DNA from: Leyella stercorea
GTDB taxonomy: Bacteria > Bacteroidota > Bacteroidia > Bacteroidales > Bacteroidaceae
Reading direction: 5' to 3'
Assembly: GCF_019052365.1 (NCBI RefSeq)
Contig: NZ_JAHQUY010000051.1
Span: forward strand, 1-20,980
DNA: 20,980 nucleotides
This document shows positions 7,640-15,574 of this stretch, piece after piece (the first letter of the stretch is position 1; each line of letters begins with the position of its first letter). Position numbers and translations under genes: made by a program. The notes under the pieces were generated by a model. It was not told the origin of the DNA. It worked only from the letters and a program-made list of their open reading frames with translations, and ran no database searches.

Positions 7640-7830
7640 GGCGTCTTTAGGGGGTGCACTTCTTGCTTTGTTGGTGCCTCTCAGGGGGTGCACTTGTCTC
7701 AAGTGCACCAACGTAGCTCTGTTGGTGCAGTTTAGGGGTGCACTTCTTGTTCTGTTGGTGCAGTTTAGGGGTGTACTTCTTGCTCTGTTGGTGCACTTGA
7801 GACAAGTGCACCCCCTGAAGGCACCCCCTG
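7640..7830. repeat. Hairpin cluster in the carrier leader
   Basis: Two full hairpins in inverted orientation ('TCT' at 7687-7709, 'AGA' at 7790-7812) flank degenerate pieces such as GGGTGCACTTCTTGCTTTG, TTGGTGCAGTTTAGGGGTGC and a GTGCAC-to-GTGTAC variant. GGGGTGCCTTTAGGGG-like remnants lie at the left and CACCCCCTGGAAGCCCCC at the right. The intergenic stretch 7582-7978 also contains a promoter and a terminator but no gene. Confidence 0.85.
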
Positions 7831-7854
7831 GAAGCCCCCTAATGATTCTTTCTG

Positions 7855-7885
7855 CAAAGTTACTGCAAACTGCTGACTCTACAAA
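7855..7885 (-). promoter_or_regulatory. Promoter for the carrier-RNase H-regulator operon
   Basis: Read on the minus strand: TTTG (7882-7885), 19-bp spacer, TAACTTTG (7855-7862) followed by C. This is an exact match to the Bacteroidetes sigma-ABfr consensus. The start site would be near 7848. Confidence 0.75.
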
Positions 7886-7894
7886 ACAAATGCA

Positions 7895-7930
7895 ACAAAA
7901 AAGGCGCTGCCCGCTGAGGGCAACGCCTTA
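7895..7930 (-). terminator. Rho-independent terminator of the envelope cluster
   Basis: On the minus strand, arms AAGGCGTTGCCC and GGGCAGCGCCTT (one mismatch) surround a short loop and are followed by a T-run. It lies about 50 nt past the stop of the gene at 7979 and just upstream of the carrier promoter, insulating the two units. Confidence 0.8.
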
Positions 7931-7978
7931 ATATTCATTTATATAAGCTGTTCTGTTGCTTTATAACTGCTTCGCCGA

Positions 7979-9916
7979 TTACTTAACGAGCACCTTGCGT
8001 GTTGTGCCGTCAGACATCTTCACGATGTTGATGCCCTTCACCGGAGCTGCAATCTGAACACCGTTCACGTTGTAGCGAGCTACAACGGTAGCCTCAGAGC
8101 TGTTGTTTACGTTCTCGATGCCGGTTGTGCCGAAGTCAGCCACCTTGGCCTTGCGAGCGTTAACGATAGCGCCAGTCTTCTTGTCGAGTACCATAGCGAC
8201 AACGTAAACCTCGTTACCGCAGCTTCTGATGGTCTCCTTCAGCGCCTTCTTTGTAGGCATTGTGAGTGTGTAGTAGCTGTTTACAGAGCCGTTTGCAACG
8301 AGTGTAGGCAGAGTGGCCTTGTTCTTGCTGCTTACGTAAGAGCTTGAGATAAGCACGTCGTTGTATGTTGCTGCGTATGTTGAACCTGCATTCCAAAGGA
8401 ACTGGAGGTCTTCAGGCATGCTGCTCTGTGAATTGTATACGCCAGTGCCCTTTGCAAAGTAGTTAGACTGCTTCCACTTGCTTGTTGTGCCAGAGAGGTT
8501 GTCGGCAACAAGCATGTAAGCGATGTCGTAGTCGCCAGAAACCAGCGACTCTACAGATGCCTTTGCGTATACATATGCAGTATCCTCGCTGAATGCGCCC
8601 TCTACTGATACGTCTATCAGCGGCATCTCCTTCAATGAAGCCATGAATGCTTTAGGTAAGTCGTTGTACGGGTCTAAATCGCCTGATGAACGGTTAACCA
8701 TGCAGCTCGGAGCGCCCTGGAAACCTAAGCTGTAAGAGGTGTAGTACATCGGGTCGCTTGAGTTGTACTGATGCATAGCGATGCCTACGAACTGGTCGCC
8801 ATAAAGCTCGCGCATGTTGTGCATGCCGACGTGACCTCTCGGGCAGTAGCCGCAACCGGTGCCGGTGAACTCTTCTACTACAGATCTCTTCACGAATTCT
8901 TTTTCTGCTGTGTAGAGTGTGCCGGTAGCTGTCTTTATAGCGCATGCGTTCTCTGCGCCGTTCACCTTTGTTACGGTGAGTGTTACAGCGTTCTTGCCAA
9001 GCTCAGAAGCTGCAGCGAACGGAACCTCTATGGTGTGTGTGCCTGCTACGCCGTAGTCCTTGCCGAAGTCGAGGTGCTGCTCAGCGCCTGCCTTGCCGTC
9101 GAGAGAGATGGTGTAGTCGATGCTTGTGAACTTAGAACCGAGGTTTCTGAATTTTACAGCTACGTTCTTTGTCTTGCCCTTTGCAACCATTACGTTGCCG
9201 AAGTCGAGAGGTTGTACAGAGTTAGGTGCGAAATCGCCCTCTACGATGAGCTGGATAGCGAGACCCATGCCGCCGCTTTGGAACTGGTACCAAGTTTCAC
9301 CGCTACCGCCCTTCGAAGCAGGGATGTTAGCATATACGAAGAACGGACCGTCAACCCCAGAATTAACGCCGATAGGGTAGTTGCTTGATGTCTGCTTGTA
9401 GTTGAAGCCTACGAACAATTCCTGGAAAGAAGAACTCAGTTCTACCTTGTTGTCGAACATCACCTCATGCCATTCGCCGGTGTTTGTTGCGCCTGCTGCT
9501 GATTTAACGCTCTCGTCAGAAGTAGCGACGTCTGCCATATCAACAATCTTACCGTTTTCGAGTGTCAGGTTCTGTACGAATACACCGTTAGCTGTCTGGC
9601 CCTGACCCAGGTTGAAGCGTACGCCGGCAATCTTCTTGCCGTAGTAGGGAGCGAGGTCGTCTGCTGTAAGCTCGATGGCTACCTTATTGTTGCCGGTGAA
9701 GTTTGTAACACCTACGTAATTGTCGCAATCGTCGGTGTCGAAGTAGCCTACGAGACGCTGGTTGGCAGCGAGGTTAGCCTTCGCAGGAGCCTTGAATGCG
9801 CCGAAAGCCGGTGTCTGAACGCCCAGCGGGTTCGGTGATTTGTCTACTGTAAAGTTCTGCGCGCCGGCTGTGAGAGCCAACAGCATCGCAAAAGCAGAAA
9901 GCAGGAATTTTTTCAT
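7979..9916 (-). CDS. T9SS-exported Omp28-family protein with thioredoxin-like CxxC
   Basis: The 645-residue protein has a signal peptide (MKKFLLSAFAMLLALTAGAQ), a beta-rich N-terminal region (about 50-330), then an Omp28-type thioredoxin-like domain. That domain opens VVEEFTGTGCGYCPRGHVGM, with the CGYC pair at 355-358 and a later GAPSC (402-405) where a thioredoxin cis-Pro would lie. It ends in a T9SS sorting domain, TVVARYNVNGVQIAAPVKG.. to KVLVK (about 600-645), so it should cross the outer membrane and be anchored or released outside. The redox role is inferred from the CxxC. It is last in a five-gene run, 37 nt after the gene at 9954, and is followed by a terminator. Confidence 0.82.
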   Translation of the reverse strand: MKKFLLSAFAMLLALTAGAQNFTVDKSPNPLGVQTPAFGAFKAPAKANLAANQRLVGYFDTDDCDNYVGVTNFTGNNKVAIELTADDLAPYYGKKIAGVRFNLGQGQTANGVFVQNLTLENGKIVDMADVATSDESVKSAAGATNTGEWHEVMFDNKVELSSSFQELFVGFNYKQTSSNYPIGVNSGVDGPFFVYANIPASKGGSGETWYQFQSGGMGLAIQLIVEGDFAPNSVQPLDFGNVMVAKGKTKNVAVKFRNLGSKFTSIDYTISLDGKAGAEQHLDFGKDYGVAGTHTIEVPFAAASELGKNAVTLTVTKVNGAENACAIKTATGTLYTAEKEFVKRSVVEEFTGTGCGYCPRGHVGMHNMRELYGDQFVGIAMHQYNSSDPMYYTSYSLGFQGAPSCMVNRSSGDLDPYNDLPKAFMASLKEMPLIDVSVEGAFSEDTAYVYAKASVESLVSGDYDIAYMLVADNLSGTTSKWKQSNYFAKGTGVYNSQSSMPEDLQFLWNAGSTYAATYNDVLISSSYVSSKNKATLPTLVANGSVNSYYTLTMPTKKALKETIRSCGNEVYVVAMVLDKKTGAIVNARKAKVADFGTTGIENVNNSSEATVVARYNVNGVQIAAPVKGINIVKMSDGTTRKVLVK

Positions 9917-9953
9917 GATTTTAATCCTTTCTGAATTGTTAAAACTTATTCTT

Positions 9954-10652
9954 TTATTTAATGTATTTCACGGTCTTGCCGTTAGAGAGCTTCACGATGT
10001 TCAAGCCCTTCTGTGGAGCTGAGAGGCGTGTACCGTCTGCTGCGTAGCGTGCCACTACTGTAGCGTCTGCGTTGCTGATGCCGTTGATGCCGGTAGCACC
10101 GTAAACGAAGTTAACGGTTACACTTGTGCTCTCGCCAATCTCTTCGTAGTCGTACATGGGCTGGTGGGTGATCGGGTCGTTGCCGGCAGCTACCTGCTTG
10201 CACGCAATCAGTGTGAGTTTTGCTACAGCTTTGCCTTCCTTTGAGTTGTCGTCGTCGTCGAGACCCATAATCCATTCTGTCTGAAGGTCGTTGTTGCGGC
10301 TTGCGTCAATAACAGCGCCGTTGGTTGTTACCACTCCCTTTTCGCTTGTGATAAAGCAGTTCTTAGGGAAGCAGTACTGGATGTCGCCGTGCGGCAACTC
10401 TGTAACGTCAAGGCGCAGCTTTACGCCTACCTTTGCTCCGTCCATCTCTGTCTTTGTCTGTTTAACGAAGAGGCCGGTAGAAATTTGAAGATCGCCTGAA
10501 GGACCCTCTTCTGTCTCGGTTCTTGTTAATACAGAGCCGCTCGGTACGACGTTGCCGTCCTTATCAGTGAACTCGAAAATGCCCTTTGCGTCCTGAGCGA
10601 ACATTGCCACTGCAGAGAAGAGAGCGATACAAAGTGTAAAGATTTTCTTCAT
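9954..10652 (-). CDS. Small T9SS cargo protein, unknown function
   Basis: The 232-residue product has a signal peptide (MKKIFTLCIALFSAVAMFAQ) and a beta-rich body, including an acidic patch LDDDDNSKEG (131-140). Its sorting domain, TVVARYAADGTRLSAPQKG.. to KYIK, closely matches that of the 645-residue neighbour (positions 198-232). It contains Cys94, Cys99 and Cys151 but no CxxC. No family is recognised for the body. It sits between the two Omp28 genes, which suggests a shared job at the surface. The 104-nt gap upstream holds a long hairpin but no clear promoter. Confidence 0.7.
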   Translation of the reverse strand: MKKIFTLCIALFSAVAMFAQDAKGIFEFTDKDGNVVPSGSVLTRTETEEGPSGDLQISTGLFVKQTKTEMDGAKVGVKLRLDVTELPHGDIQYCFPKNCFITSEKGVVTTNGAVIDASRNNDLQTEWIMGLDDDDNSKEGKAVAKLTLIACKQVAAGNDPITHQPMYDYEEIGESTSVTVNFVYGATGINGISNADATVVARYAADGTRLSAPQKGLNIVKLSNGKTVKYIK

Positions 10653-10707
10653 ATTATTCTGTTTTTTTAAATTTAGCGTTTAGTGTTAATAGCGTATTTG
10701 AAGCGTG

Positions 10708-10750
10708 TTTGAGACTGTGTGTGCGACCTACGCATGCACACAGTCTCAAA
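10708..10750. other. Long intercistronic hairpin after the Omp28 lipoprotein gene
   Basis: TTTGAGACTGTGTG (10708-10721) pairs exactly with CACACAGTCTCAAA (10737-10750), and TGCG/CGCA extends the stem inside. It begins 6 nt past the minus-strand stop at 10757. The T-run lies before, not after, the stem for minus-strand RNA, so it may block 3' exonucleases or dampen read-through rather than end transcription fully. Confidence 0.6.
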
Positions 10751-10756
10751 AAAATG

Positions 10757-11581
10757 TTATTCGGCAGCGGTTCCTGCGAAGACAGCCTTCTTCGTAACCT
10801 GCTTTACCTCATTGTCGTCGTAAACGAAAGCCACTACCGATACCTTCTCGGCGTTCCACTTCTCGGGCAGCGTATATTCGTACTGCTTTTCTGTGGTCGC
10901 ACCCTCGTTCACGGTTACGTCCTCGCCCCATGTGGTGTTGACAGCGTCGCGGAACACGTGGTTGTGTACATACTCCATGTTGGCAGTTCCGTCGGGCATT
11001 GTCTGCATAGCCACGATACCGTCCTCAATGAGCCACACCTGCAGCTTGCCTGTTGTATTGCCGTCGGTGCCGAAAGCCTTTACGTCGATGGTGAGTTTGC
11101 GGGAAGTGGCGTCGTAAATGTTGTTGACGCTGAGCGAGAGCGTAGCCTTCTTAGAGATGAGCGCACCTACGTAGCTTGCCCATGTGTTATAGTCCTGGTT
11201 AGGAGCTGTAGCGCGGTTGAAGAGTGCCCACGGCTGTCCGAGCTTGCTCTGGCTGTCCCAGTGCTTGTAGTATTCGTTGCCGGTGTCTGTCATCAGACCC
11301 ACTCTCTTCTTGCTGCTCTTCATGCCGAGCGGACCGCTGTGAATGCCCACCGCGATGACGTTCTCCTCGCCGTAGGCCTCGATGATGTTGTTGATAGCGT
11401 TTGTGCCGTTAGGACAGTTCGGACACTTCTGTCCGGTGAAGTCCTCGATGAGCACCGCACGTCCCACCTCAGCCGGCTTCACGTAGATGAGTCGGTCGTT
11501 GGGATCTACTTCCTGACATGCCACTGTTGCGAAAATGGCGATGGCGCTTGCTGCGCCTAACAATATATTCTTCAGTTTCAT
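10757..11581 (-). CDS. Omp28-related lipoprotein with CxxC
   Basis: The 274-residue product has a lipoprotein signal (MKLKNILLGAASAIAIFATVAC, lipidated Cys22). The Omp28 domain opens AVLIEDFTGQKCPNCPNGTN, with the CPNC pair at 53-56, equivalent to the CGYC of the 645-residue protein. Omp28 proteins belong to the thioredoxin-like superfamily; Omp28 of Porphyromonas gingivalis is a surface lipoprotein. It has no T9SS sorting domain, so it is probably held in the outer membrane by its lipid. It follows the barrel gene by 10 nt, implying cotranscription. A redox role is inferred, not shown. Confidence 0.85.
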   Translation of the reverse strand: MKLKNILLGAASAIAIFATVACQEVDPNDRLIYVKPAEVGRAVLIEDFTGQKCPNCPNGTNAINNIIEAYGEENVIAVGIHSGPLGMKSSKKRVGLMTDTGNEYYKHWDSQSKLGQPWALFNRATAPNQDYNTWASYVGALISKKATLSLSVNNIYDATSRKLTIDVKAFGTDGNTTGKLQVWLIEDGIVAMQTMPDGTANMEYVHNHVFRDAVNTTWGEDVTVNEGATTEKQYEYTLPEKWNAEKVSVVAFVYDDNEVKQVTKKAVFAGTAAE

Positions 11582-11591
11582 AATAGTGGCT

Positions 11592-13292
11592 TTAGAAGTT
11601 AAAGTTGTATGATACTGTCACACCCTTGCTTGCCGGCACGTAGCGGCATACGCCACCCGAGCAGTTGTAGCCTGCGCGTGTCTTGCCGTAGCCCACCTGC
11701 AGACGGTGTGCGCCGTGAGTGTAGGTGACAGAGCCGTTGATGTAGTGCTCTGCGTGTGTGCCCTTCGACTCGTCGATGGATCCGTTCGATGTGTAGTAGT
11801 GCTCCGCACCGTTGTACTGGTCGCTGATGGTGAACATGAAGTTGGGCAGCACAGAAAGCTCGAGCAAGCCGAACCACCAGTCGCCCTGGTCGTCCTTTGT
11901 GTTCAGATACTGAGCCTCGCCGCGCAGCGTGATCTTCTTGTTGAAGCGGTACTTGCCTTCTGCCACGAAGATGTCAGAGTGAATCATGCCGCCCTCGCCC
12001 TCAACGACGGTCTTGTTGTAGTACTGGTTCATGTACATGAGGTTGAGCTTGAAGTCCTTGGTGAGCTTCTTCTCAATCTGCACGTTGATGTCCTGGTAGT
12101 ACTTCTCGCCGCTCTTCCAGAAAGGCGAACCGTAGCCGTCTGTGCCCGGTGTGCCGCCGTTGTGTACGTTCTTCTCGATGGCACGGATGTGCGAGAAGTT
12201 GAGCTTCACGCTTGTGCCGTACTTGCCGCCGAGGAATGTCTTGCGGTTGAACTTGTAGCCGAGCTCTGCCTGGTAAGCCCACTCGCCGTTAGGCTGTGTG
12301 GCGTAAGGATAGAGCGAAGCTAAGGCGTATGTCTGCTGCATGGCGAACGCCGGAAGGTGGTTGATGAAGCCTGCTGTGCCGCTCTCTGTGCGGCGTGAGC
12401 GGAAGTTCATGTTGTCCGAACGCTTTGCCTGCAGGAGGATACTCATGCCGCGCTGCGAGTAGGATGTAGAGAGCATCGTCACGTAGCCCTTGCGGTAGAT
12501 ATACGGGAAGTTCTTGTCGAACGTCGGGTCTTCGGTCTTCTGTGCGTATTCGCCGAGCACGCTGAAGCCTCCCTTTTGGAAGTTGGCACGCACGTCGAAG
12601 GCGTTGGTGTTCTCTACGAAGCGCAGCTTGTGTGTGGCGTCGGCGTAGATGTCCTCCTTCTGGTGCTGGTGGTTTACGACCCACGATGCACCGAGCGTGA
12701 GGTTGGTGCCCGACTGCTGCATCTTCTGCGACCACTCAGACACGCTGAGCTCGAGGTCGGCACCTGCTATGAGCGACTGTGTGTCCCAATAGCGGCGCTG
12801 TGTGCCTACTACAGCCTTTGCCTGCACGCCCTTGAACGGACGCACCATGACGCGACCGCCGAGCAGCGAGTTGTCGATGCCCAGCGAGCGCTCCTCGTAT
12901 GTGCGGAGGATGAAGCCCGAGCCGAACTGCTCGTAGAAGTTACCGAGTGTGAGCTCGGCGTTCTTCATCTTGCCCTTGATGTAATAAAACGGCACACCCC
13001 AGCCTTTGAAGTCCTTGTCAAAGCCTGGGAGCGGATGGTCGAGATATTCAAGACGCACGCCGGCGTCTACGTACTTCGAGAGGGCGTGAACCTCAGCGTA
13101 GGTGTTGTTCAGCACCTTGTCGTCGTAGGTTCCCGTACCAATCTTGTTGTCTTCCTGCGGAACGAGGAAGTCGGTCTGCAAGCTACCCGTAATCTGTACG
13201 TCGTAGTCTTTTGCTACCTTTATGGTCTGTGCGCTCGCTGTGGCTGCCGACAGACTGAGGGCAGCGAGAGCGAGCGTAAGCTTCTTGTTCAT
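11592..13292 (-). CDS. DUF6029-family outer-membrane beta-barrel protein
   Basis: The 566-residue protein has a signal peptide (MNKKLTLALAALSLSAATASAQ). Alternating hydrophobic and polar strands run to the C-terminal aromatic end VTVSYNFNF, the usual finish of an outer-membrane barrel. Sequences such as GSLQTDFLVPQED near the N-terminus and YEERSLGIDNSLLGGRVM match my memory of DUF6029, a Bacteroidetes family found near Omp28 and thioredoxin genes. Its function is unknown; a pore or assembly partner for the neighbouring secreted proteins is plausible. It starts 95 nt after TlpA, and that gap carries an ATRTCAAC octamer array. Confidence 0.75.
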   Translation of the reverse strand: MNKKLTLALAALSLSAATASAQTIKVAKDYDVQITGSLQTDFLVPQEDNKIGTGTYDDKVLNNTYAEVHALSKYVDAGVRLEYLDHPLPGFDKDFKGWGVPFYYIKGKMKNAELTLGNFYEQFGSGFILRTYEERSLGIDNSLLGGRVMVRPFKGVQAKAVVGTQRRYWDTQSLIAGADLELSVSEWSQKMQQSGTNLTLGASWVVNHQHQKEDIYADATHKLRFVENTNAFDVRANFQKGGFSVLGEYAQKTEDPTFDKNFPYIYRKGYVTMLSTSYSQRGMSILLQAKRSDNMNFRSRRTESGTAGFINHLPAFAMQQTYALASLYPYATQPNGEWAYQAELGYKFNRKTFLGGKYGTSVKLNFSHIRAIEKNVHNGGTPGTDGYGSPFWKSGEKYYQDINVQIEKKLTKDFKLNLMYMNQYYNKTVVEGEGGMIHSDIFVAEGKYRFNKKITLRGEAQYLNTKDDQGDWWFGLLELSVLPNFMFTISDQYNGAEHYYTSNGSIDESKGTHAEHYINGSVTYTHGAHRLQVGYGKTRAGYNCSGGVCRYVPASKGVTVSYNFNF

Positions 13293-13337
13293 ATTAATGT
13301 TGTTAGGGTTGTTGGTGGGAGTGATAACTGCTAACTC

Positions 13338-13381
13338 GTCAATATGTCAACATATCAACATGTCAACATATCAACATGTCA
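13338..13381 (-). repeat. Octanucleotide array before DUF6029
   Basis: On the plus strand, ATGTCAAC and ATATCAAC alternate with strict 8-bp spacing for five units, after a partial unit. It lies between the TlpA stop and the DUF6029 start (13292), in the intercistronic leader. Confidence 0.85.
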
Positions 13382-13387
13382 ACTCGT

Positions 13388-13876
13388 TTACTTGTTCAAA
13401 AGCTTGCGTACTTCCTCAATAAGCTCTTCCTCAGCACCCTCGGTATATCCGTTGTGCTTAGACACGATCTTGCCGTTGCCGTCGCAAACGATAACGTAAG
13501 GGATGGTCTGTATGCCGAGCGCGCGCTTGAAGTCGCTGTTCGGGTCGAGCAGAACCTCATACTGCCAGCCGTGGTTGTCTACGAGCGGCTTCACCTTGTT
13601 GCTGTTCTGTGCCTGGTCGATAGACACGGCGATAACCTTCACGCCAGTCTCTTCCTGCCACTCATCGTACACCTCGCTGATGGCGGTGAGCTCGCGGTTG
13701 CAGGGCTTGCACCATGTTGCAAAGAAGTCGATGATGAACGGTTTGCCGTTGTTTGAGAGTGTGTCTGTAGACACTGACTTGCCGTCGATGCTCTTAAGCA
13801 TCACCTTCGGCAGCTGTGCGCTTGCGGTAGTTACGATACCGAGCAAAAGCAATGTTGCAAGTAATAATTTCTTCAT
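13388..13876 (-). CDS. TlpA-like periplasmic thioredoxin
   Basis: The 162-residue product has a signal peptide (MKKLLLATLLLLGIVTTASA). Its thioredoxin fold has FFATWCKPCNREL (active-site Cys56 and Cys59), VIAVSID in the third strand and IQTIPYVIV with cis-Pro126. TlpA/ResA proteins reduce disulfides in the periplasm, often fed electrons by a membrane partner; no such partner is seen here. It heads the cluster running to 7979 and could pass electrons to the CxxC pairs of the two Omp28 proteins (inference). A -7 box lies 20 nt upstream. Confidence 0.87.
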   Translation of the reverse strand: MKKLLLATLLLLGIVTTASAQLPKVMLKSIDGKSVSTDTLSNNGKPFIIDFFATWCKPCNRELTAISEVYDEWQEETGVKVIAVSIDQAQNSNKVKPLVDNHGWQYEVLLDPNSDFKRALGIQTIPYVIVCDGNGKIVSKHNGYTEGAEEELIEEVRKLLNK

Positions 13877-13895
13877 AGTCGTAAGTATTTTGTTG

Positions 13896-13903
13896 CAAAA
13901 TTA
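13896..13903 (-). promoter_or_regulatory. -7 box upstream of tlpA
   Basis: TAATTTTG followed by C on the minus strand fits TAnnTTTG. No clean TTTG lies 19-21 bp upstream. Confidence 0.45.
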
Positions 13904-13965
13904 AATAAAAACCTTGTTGCGTGTGCATTACAAGGGTTAATTTTGTATAAAAAGGTAGATTTGAG

Positions 13966-14180
13966 GTGGTGAGGTGTTGAGGTGTTGAGGTGGTGTAATG
14001 TTGAGATATGTAGTAGATGGTGAGATGGTGATAGATGGTGTGATGTTGAGATGGTGAGGTGGTGATATATGTTGAGGTGTTGAGGTGGTGGGGTGTTGAG
14101 GTGGTGATAGATGTTGTGATGTTGAGATGGTGAGGTGGTGATATATGTTGAGGTGGTGAGATGTTGAGGTGGTGAGATGT
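13966..14180 (+). repeat. Long octanucleotide array (TGAGRTGK)
   Basis: About 26 successive units, mostly TGAGGTGG, TGAGGTGT, TGAGATGG and TGAGATGT, with a few 10-bp variants TGATATATGT or TGATAGATGG. A higher-order block (TGTGATGT TGAGATGG TGAGGTGG TGATATATGT TGAGGTG) occurs twice, near 14040 and 14116, showing recent duplication. It fills most of the gene-free stretch 13877-14293, upstream of the tlpA promoter. Confidence 0.9.
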
Positions 14181-14212
14181 TAAAACTACAGGATTGCGAT
14201 GAAAAGCTAACT

Positions 14213-14280
14213 GTAGGAGGCTACGGCAGGAACTGAAAGTCAGCGGCGCGTAGCGGAAAGCTAATGCCGTAGCCTCCTAC
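14213..14280. other. Hairpin downstream of rnc, possible terminator
   Basis: GTAGGAGGCTACGGCA (14213-14228) pairs perfectly with TGCCGTAGCCTCCTAC (14265-14280), a 16-bp stem around a 36-nt loop containing GCGGCGCGTAGCGG. It starts 13 nt past the rnc stop on the minus strand. No strong T-run follows, so it is either a weak terminator or an RNA-stabilising element. Confidence 0.6.
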
Positions 14281-14293
14281 GGATAATAACGTT

Positions 14294-15574
14294 TTATTCT
14301 TCTCCGAACGCTGCGGCTTCTGCAGCAGCGATTATCTCCTCGCGGCTCTGTTCTCTCGCCGAGATATGGCTGAGGTCGAAGTCTTCGTCAGAGAGGTCGA
14401 GGTCGGCGGGGGTGAGGCCCGAAGAAACGGGCGTTGCCTTGGCTGAAGCCTCTGTCTTTGAAGCTGCTGTCTTCACAGAAGCGGTGTCGAGAGCTTCGGC
14501 TGCTGCCTCGTCCTTGCGGTACATCGGCGAGCGGCGGTTGCGCTTAGCCTTGGAGTCTTTAGGAGAGCTGGGCTTGCTAGGAGAGCTGGGCTTGCTGGGA
14601 GAGCTAGGCTTACTAGAAGAACTAGGCTTACTAGAAGAGCTAGTTTCTCTAGAAGAGCTAGGTTCTATAGAAGAGCTAGAACCGCCAGCCTCGCCATCCT
14701 CATTAGAAACGCCTTCTCCCTCCATTCCCGAGCTCACCACAATGAAGTCGTCGGGCTGTTCTGTTGAGGGCACGTTCTCCACCGGTTCCTCCTCCATCTT
14801 CGTGCGGTCGGTCTTGGCTGCGAACACCAGGTCGATGAATTGCGGTTCGCGGCGCAGCTTCTCCAGCGTCAGTTTCGACGCCAGCTGCTGGCTTTCCTTC
14901 TTGCTGTAGCCCTTTCCTTCGCATCCCTCCACGCCTTCGAGCGTCACACGGTAGACGAACACGGGCGAGCCGGTCTTGTCCTTCTCTTCGAGAATCGACT
15001 TGAAGTCGATGCGCACACGGTTCTTCTGGCTCCATTCGATGAGCTTGCTCTTGAAGTTCACCTCCTTATAAGCAACCTTGTCGATGTTTATCATTTGTGC
15101 CAGTATTCGTTTGCGCATGAACTCCATGCAGGCGTCGTATCCTCTGTCGAGGTAGATGGCTCCGACGAGCGCCTCGAAGGCGTTGCCTCCCATGTATGAG
15201 TTGTGCGACTGCGATCGTCCGCTTGAGAGAATAAGTTGGTTGATGCCCATCTCCTGCGCCAGTCTGTTCAGCGTTTCGCGCTGCACGAGCTTCGAACGTG
15301 TGTTGGTGAGGAAGCCCTCGCGTTTTCCGGGGAAGTGGCGGTATACGATGTCGCCCACGGTGGCGTCGAGCACGGCGTCGCCGAGGAACTCCAGTCGTTC
15401 GTTGTTCACGGGCTTGCCCTTTGCGTTACGCTTGTACATGCTCTTGTGCATCAGTGCGAGCTTGTAGTAGCTTATGTCGTGCGGGTAGAATCCGATGATT
15501 TTGCGTAAAGACAAATAAAGCTCCTTGTCCTTGCGGAAAGGGAGCTTCATTCTGTCGATGAGATTACTCAGCAT
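14294..15574 (-). CDS. rnc: Ribonuclease III with Ser-rich C-terminal extension
   Basis: The 426-residue product has the RNase III domain at about 20-165, with NERLEFLGDAVLD (Glu59, Glu62, Asp66) and GNAFEALVGAIYLD (Glu134). A double-stranded RNA-binding domain follows at about 173-243 (FKSKLIEWSQ..KESQQLASKLTLEKL). Asn131 stands where E. coli has the metal ligand Asp114; GNAFEA is, as I recall, usual in this phylum. The enzyme cuts double-stranded RNA such as rRNA precursors. Most RNase III proteins end soon after the binding domain, but here about 180 extra residues follow, including a Ser-Lys-Pro repeat (299-340), a basic patch KAKRNRR and an acidic, Ala-rich end. The start overlaps the fabF stop by 11 nt, indicating coupling. 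Confidence 0.92.
   Translation of the reverse strand: MLSNLIDRMKLPFRKDKELYLSLRKIIGFYPHDISYYKLALMHKSMYKRNAKGKPVNNERLEFLGDAVLDATVGDIVYRHFPGKREGFLTNTRSKLVQRETLNRLAQEMGINQLILSSGRSQSHNSYMGGNAFEALVGAIYLDRGYDACMEFMRKRILAQMINIDKVAYKEVNFKSKLIEWSQKNRVRIDFKSILEEKDKTGSPVFVYRVTLEGVEGCEGKGYSKKESQQLASKLTLEKLRREPQFIDLVFAAKTDRTKMEEEPVENVPSTEQPDDFIVVSSGMEGEGVSNEDGEAGGSSSSIEPSSSRETSSSSKPSSSSKPSSPSKPSSPSKPSSPKDSKAKRNRRSPMYRKDEAAAEALDTASVKTAASKTEASAKATPVSSGLTPADLDLSDEDFDLSHISAREQSREEIIAAAEAAAFGEE
14562..14675 (-). repeat. 18-bp tandem repeat inside rnc
   Basis: Codons for SSPSKP and SSSSKP repeat with an 18-bp period (about six copies, decaying toward the upstream end). Neighbouring copies are nearly identical at nucleotide level, suggesting recent expansion or contraction. 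Confidence 0.75.

Noticed and set aside
14412..14909. Plus-strand ORF with leucine/glutamate repeats (LGELGL)
   Set aside because: It is the reverse reading of the Ser-Lys-Pro repeat in rnc and has no independent support.
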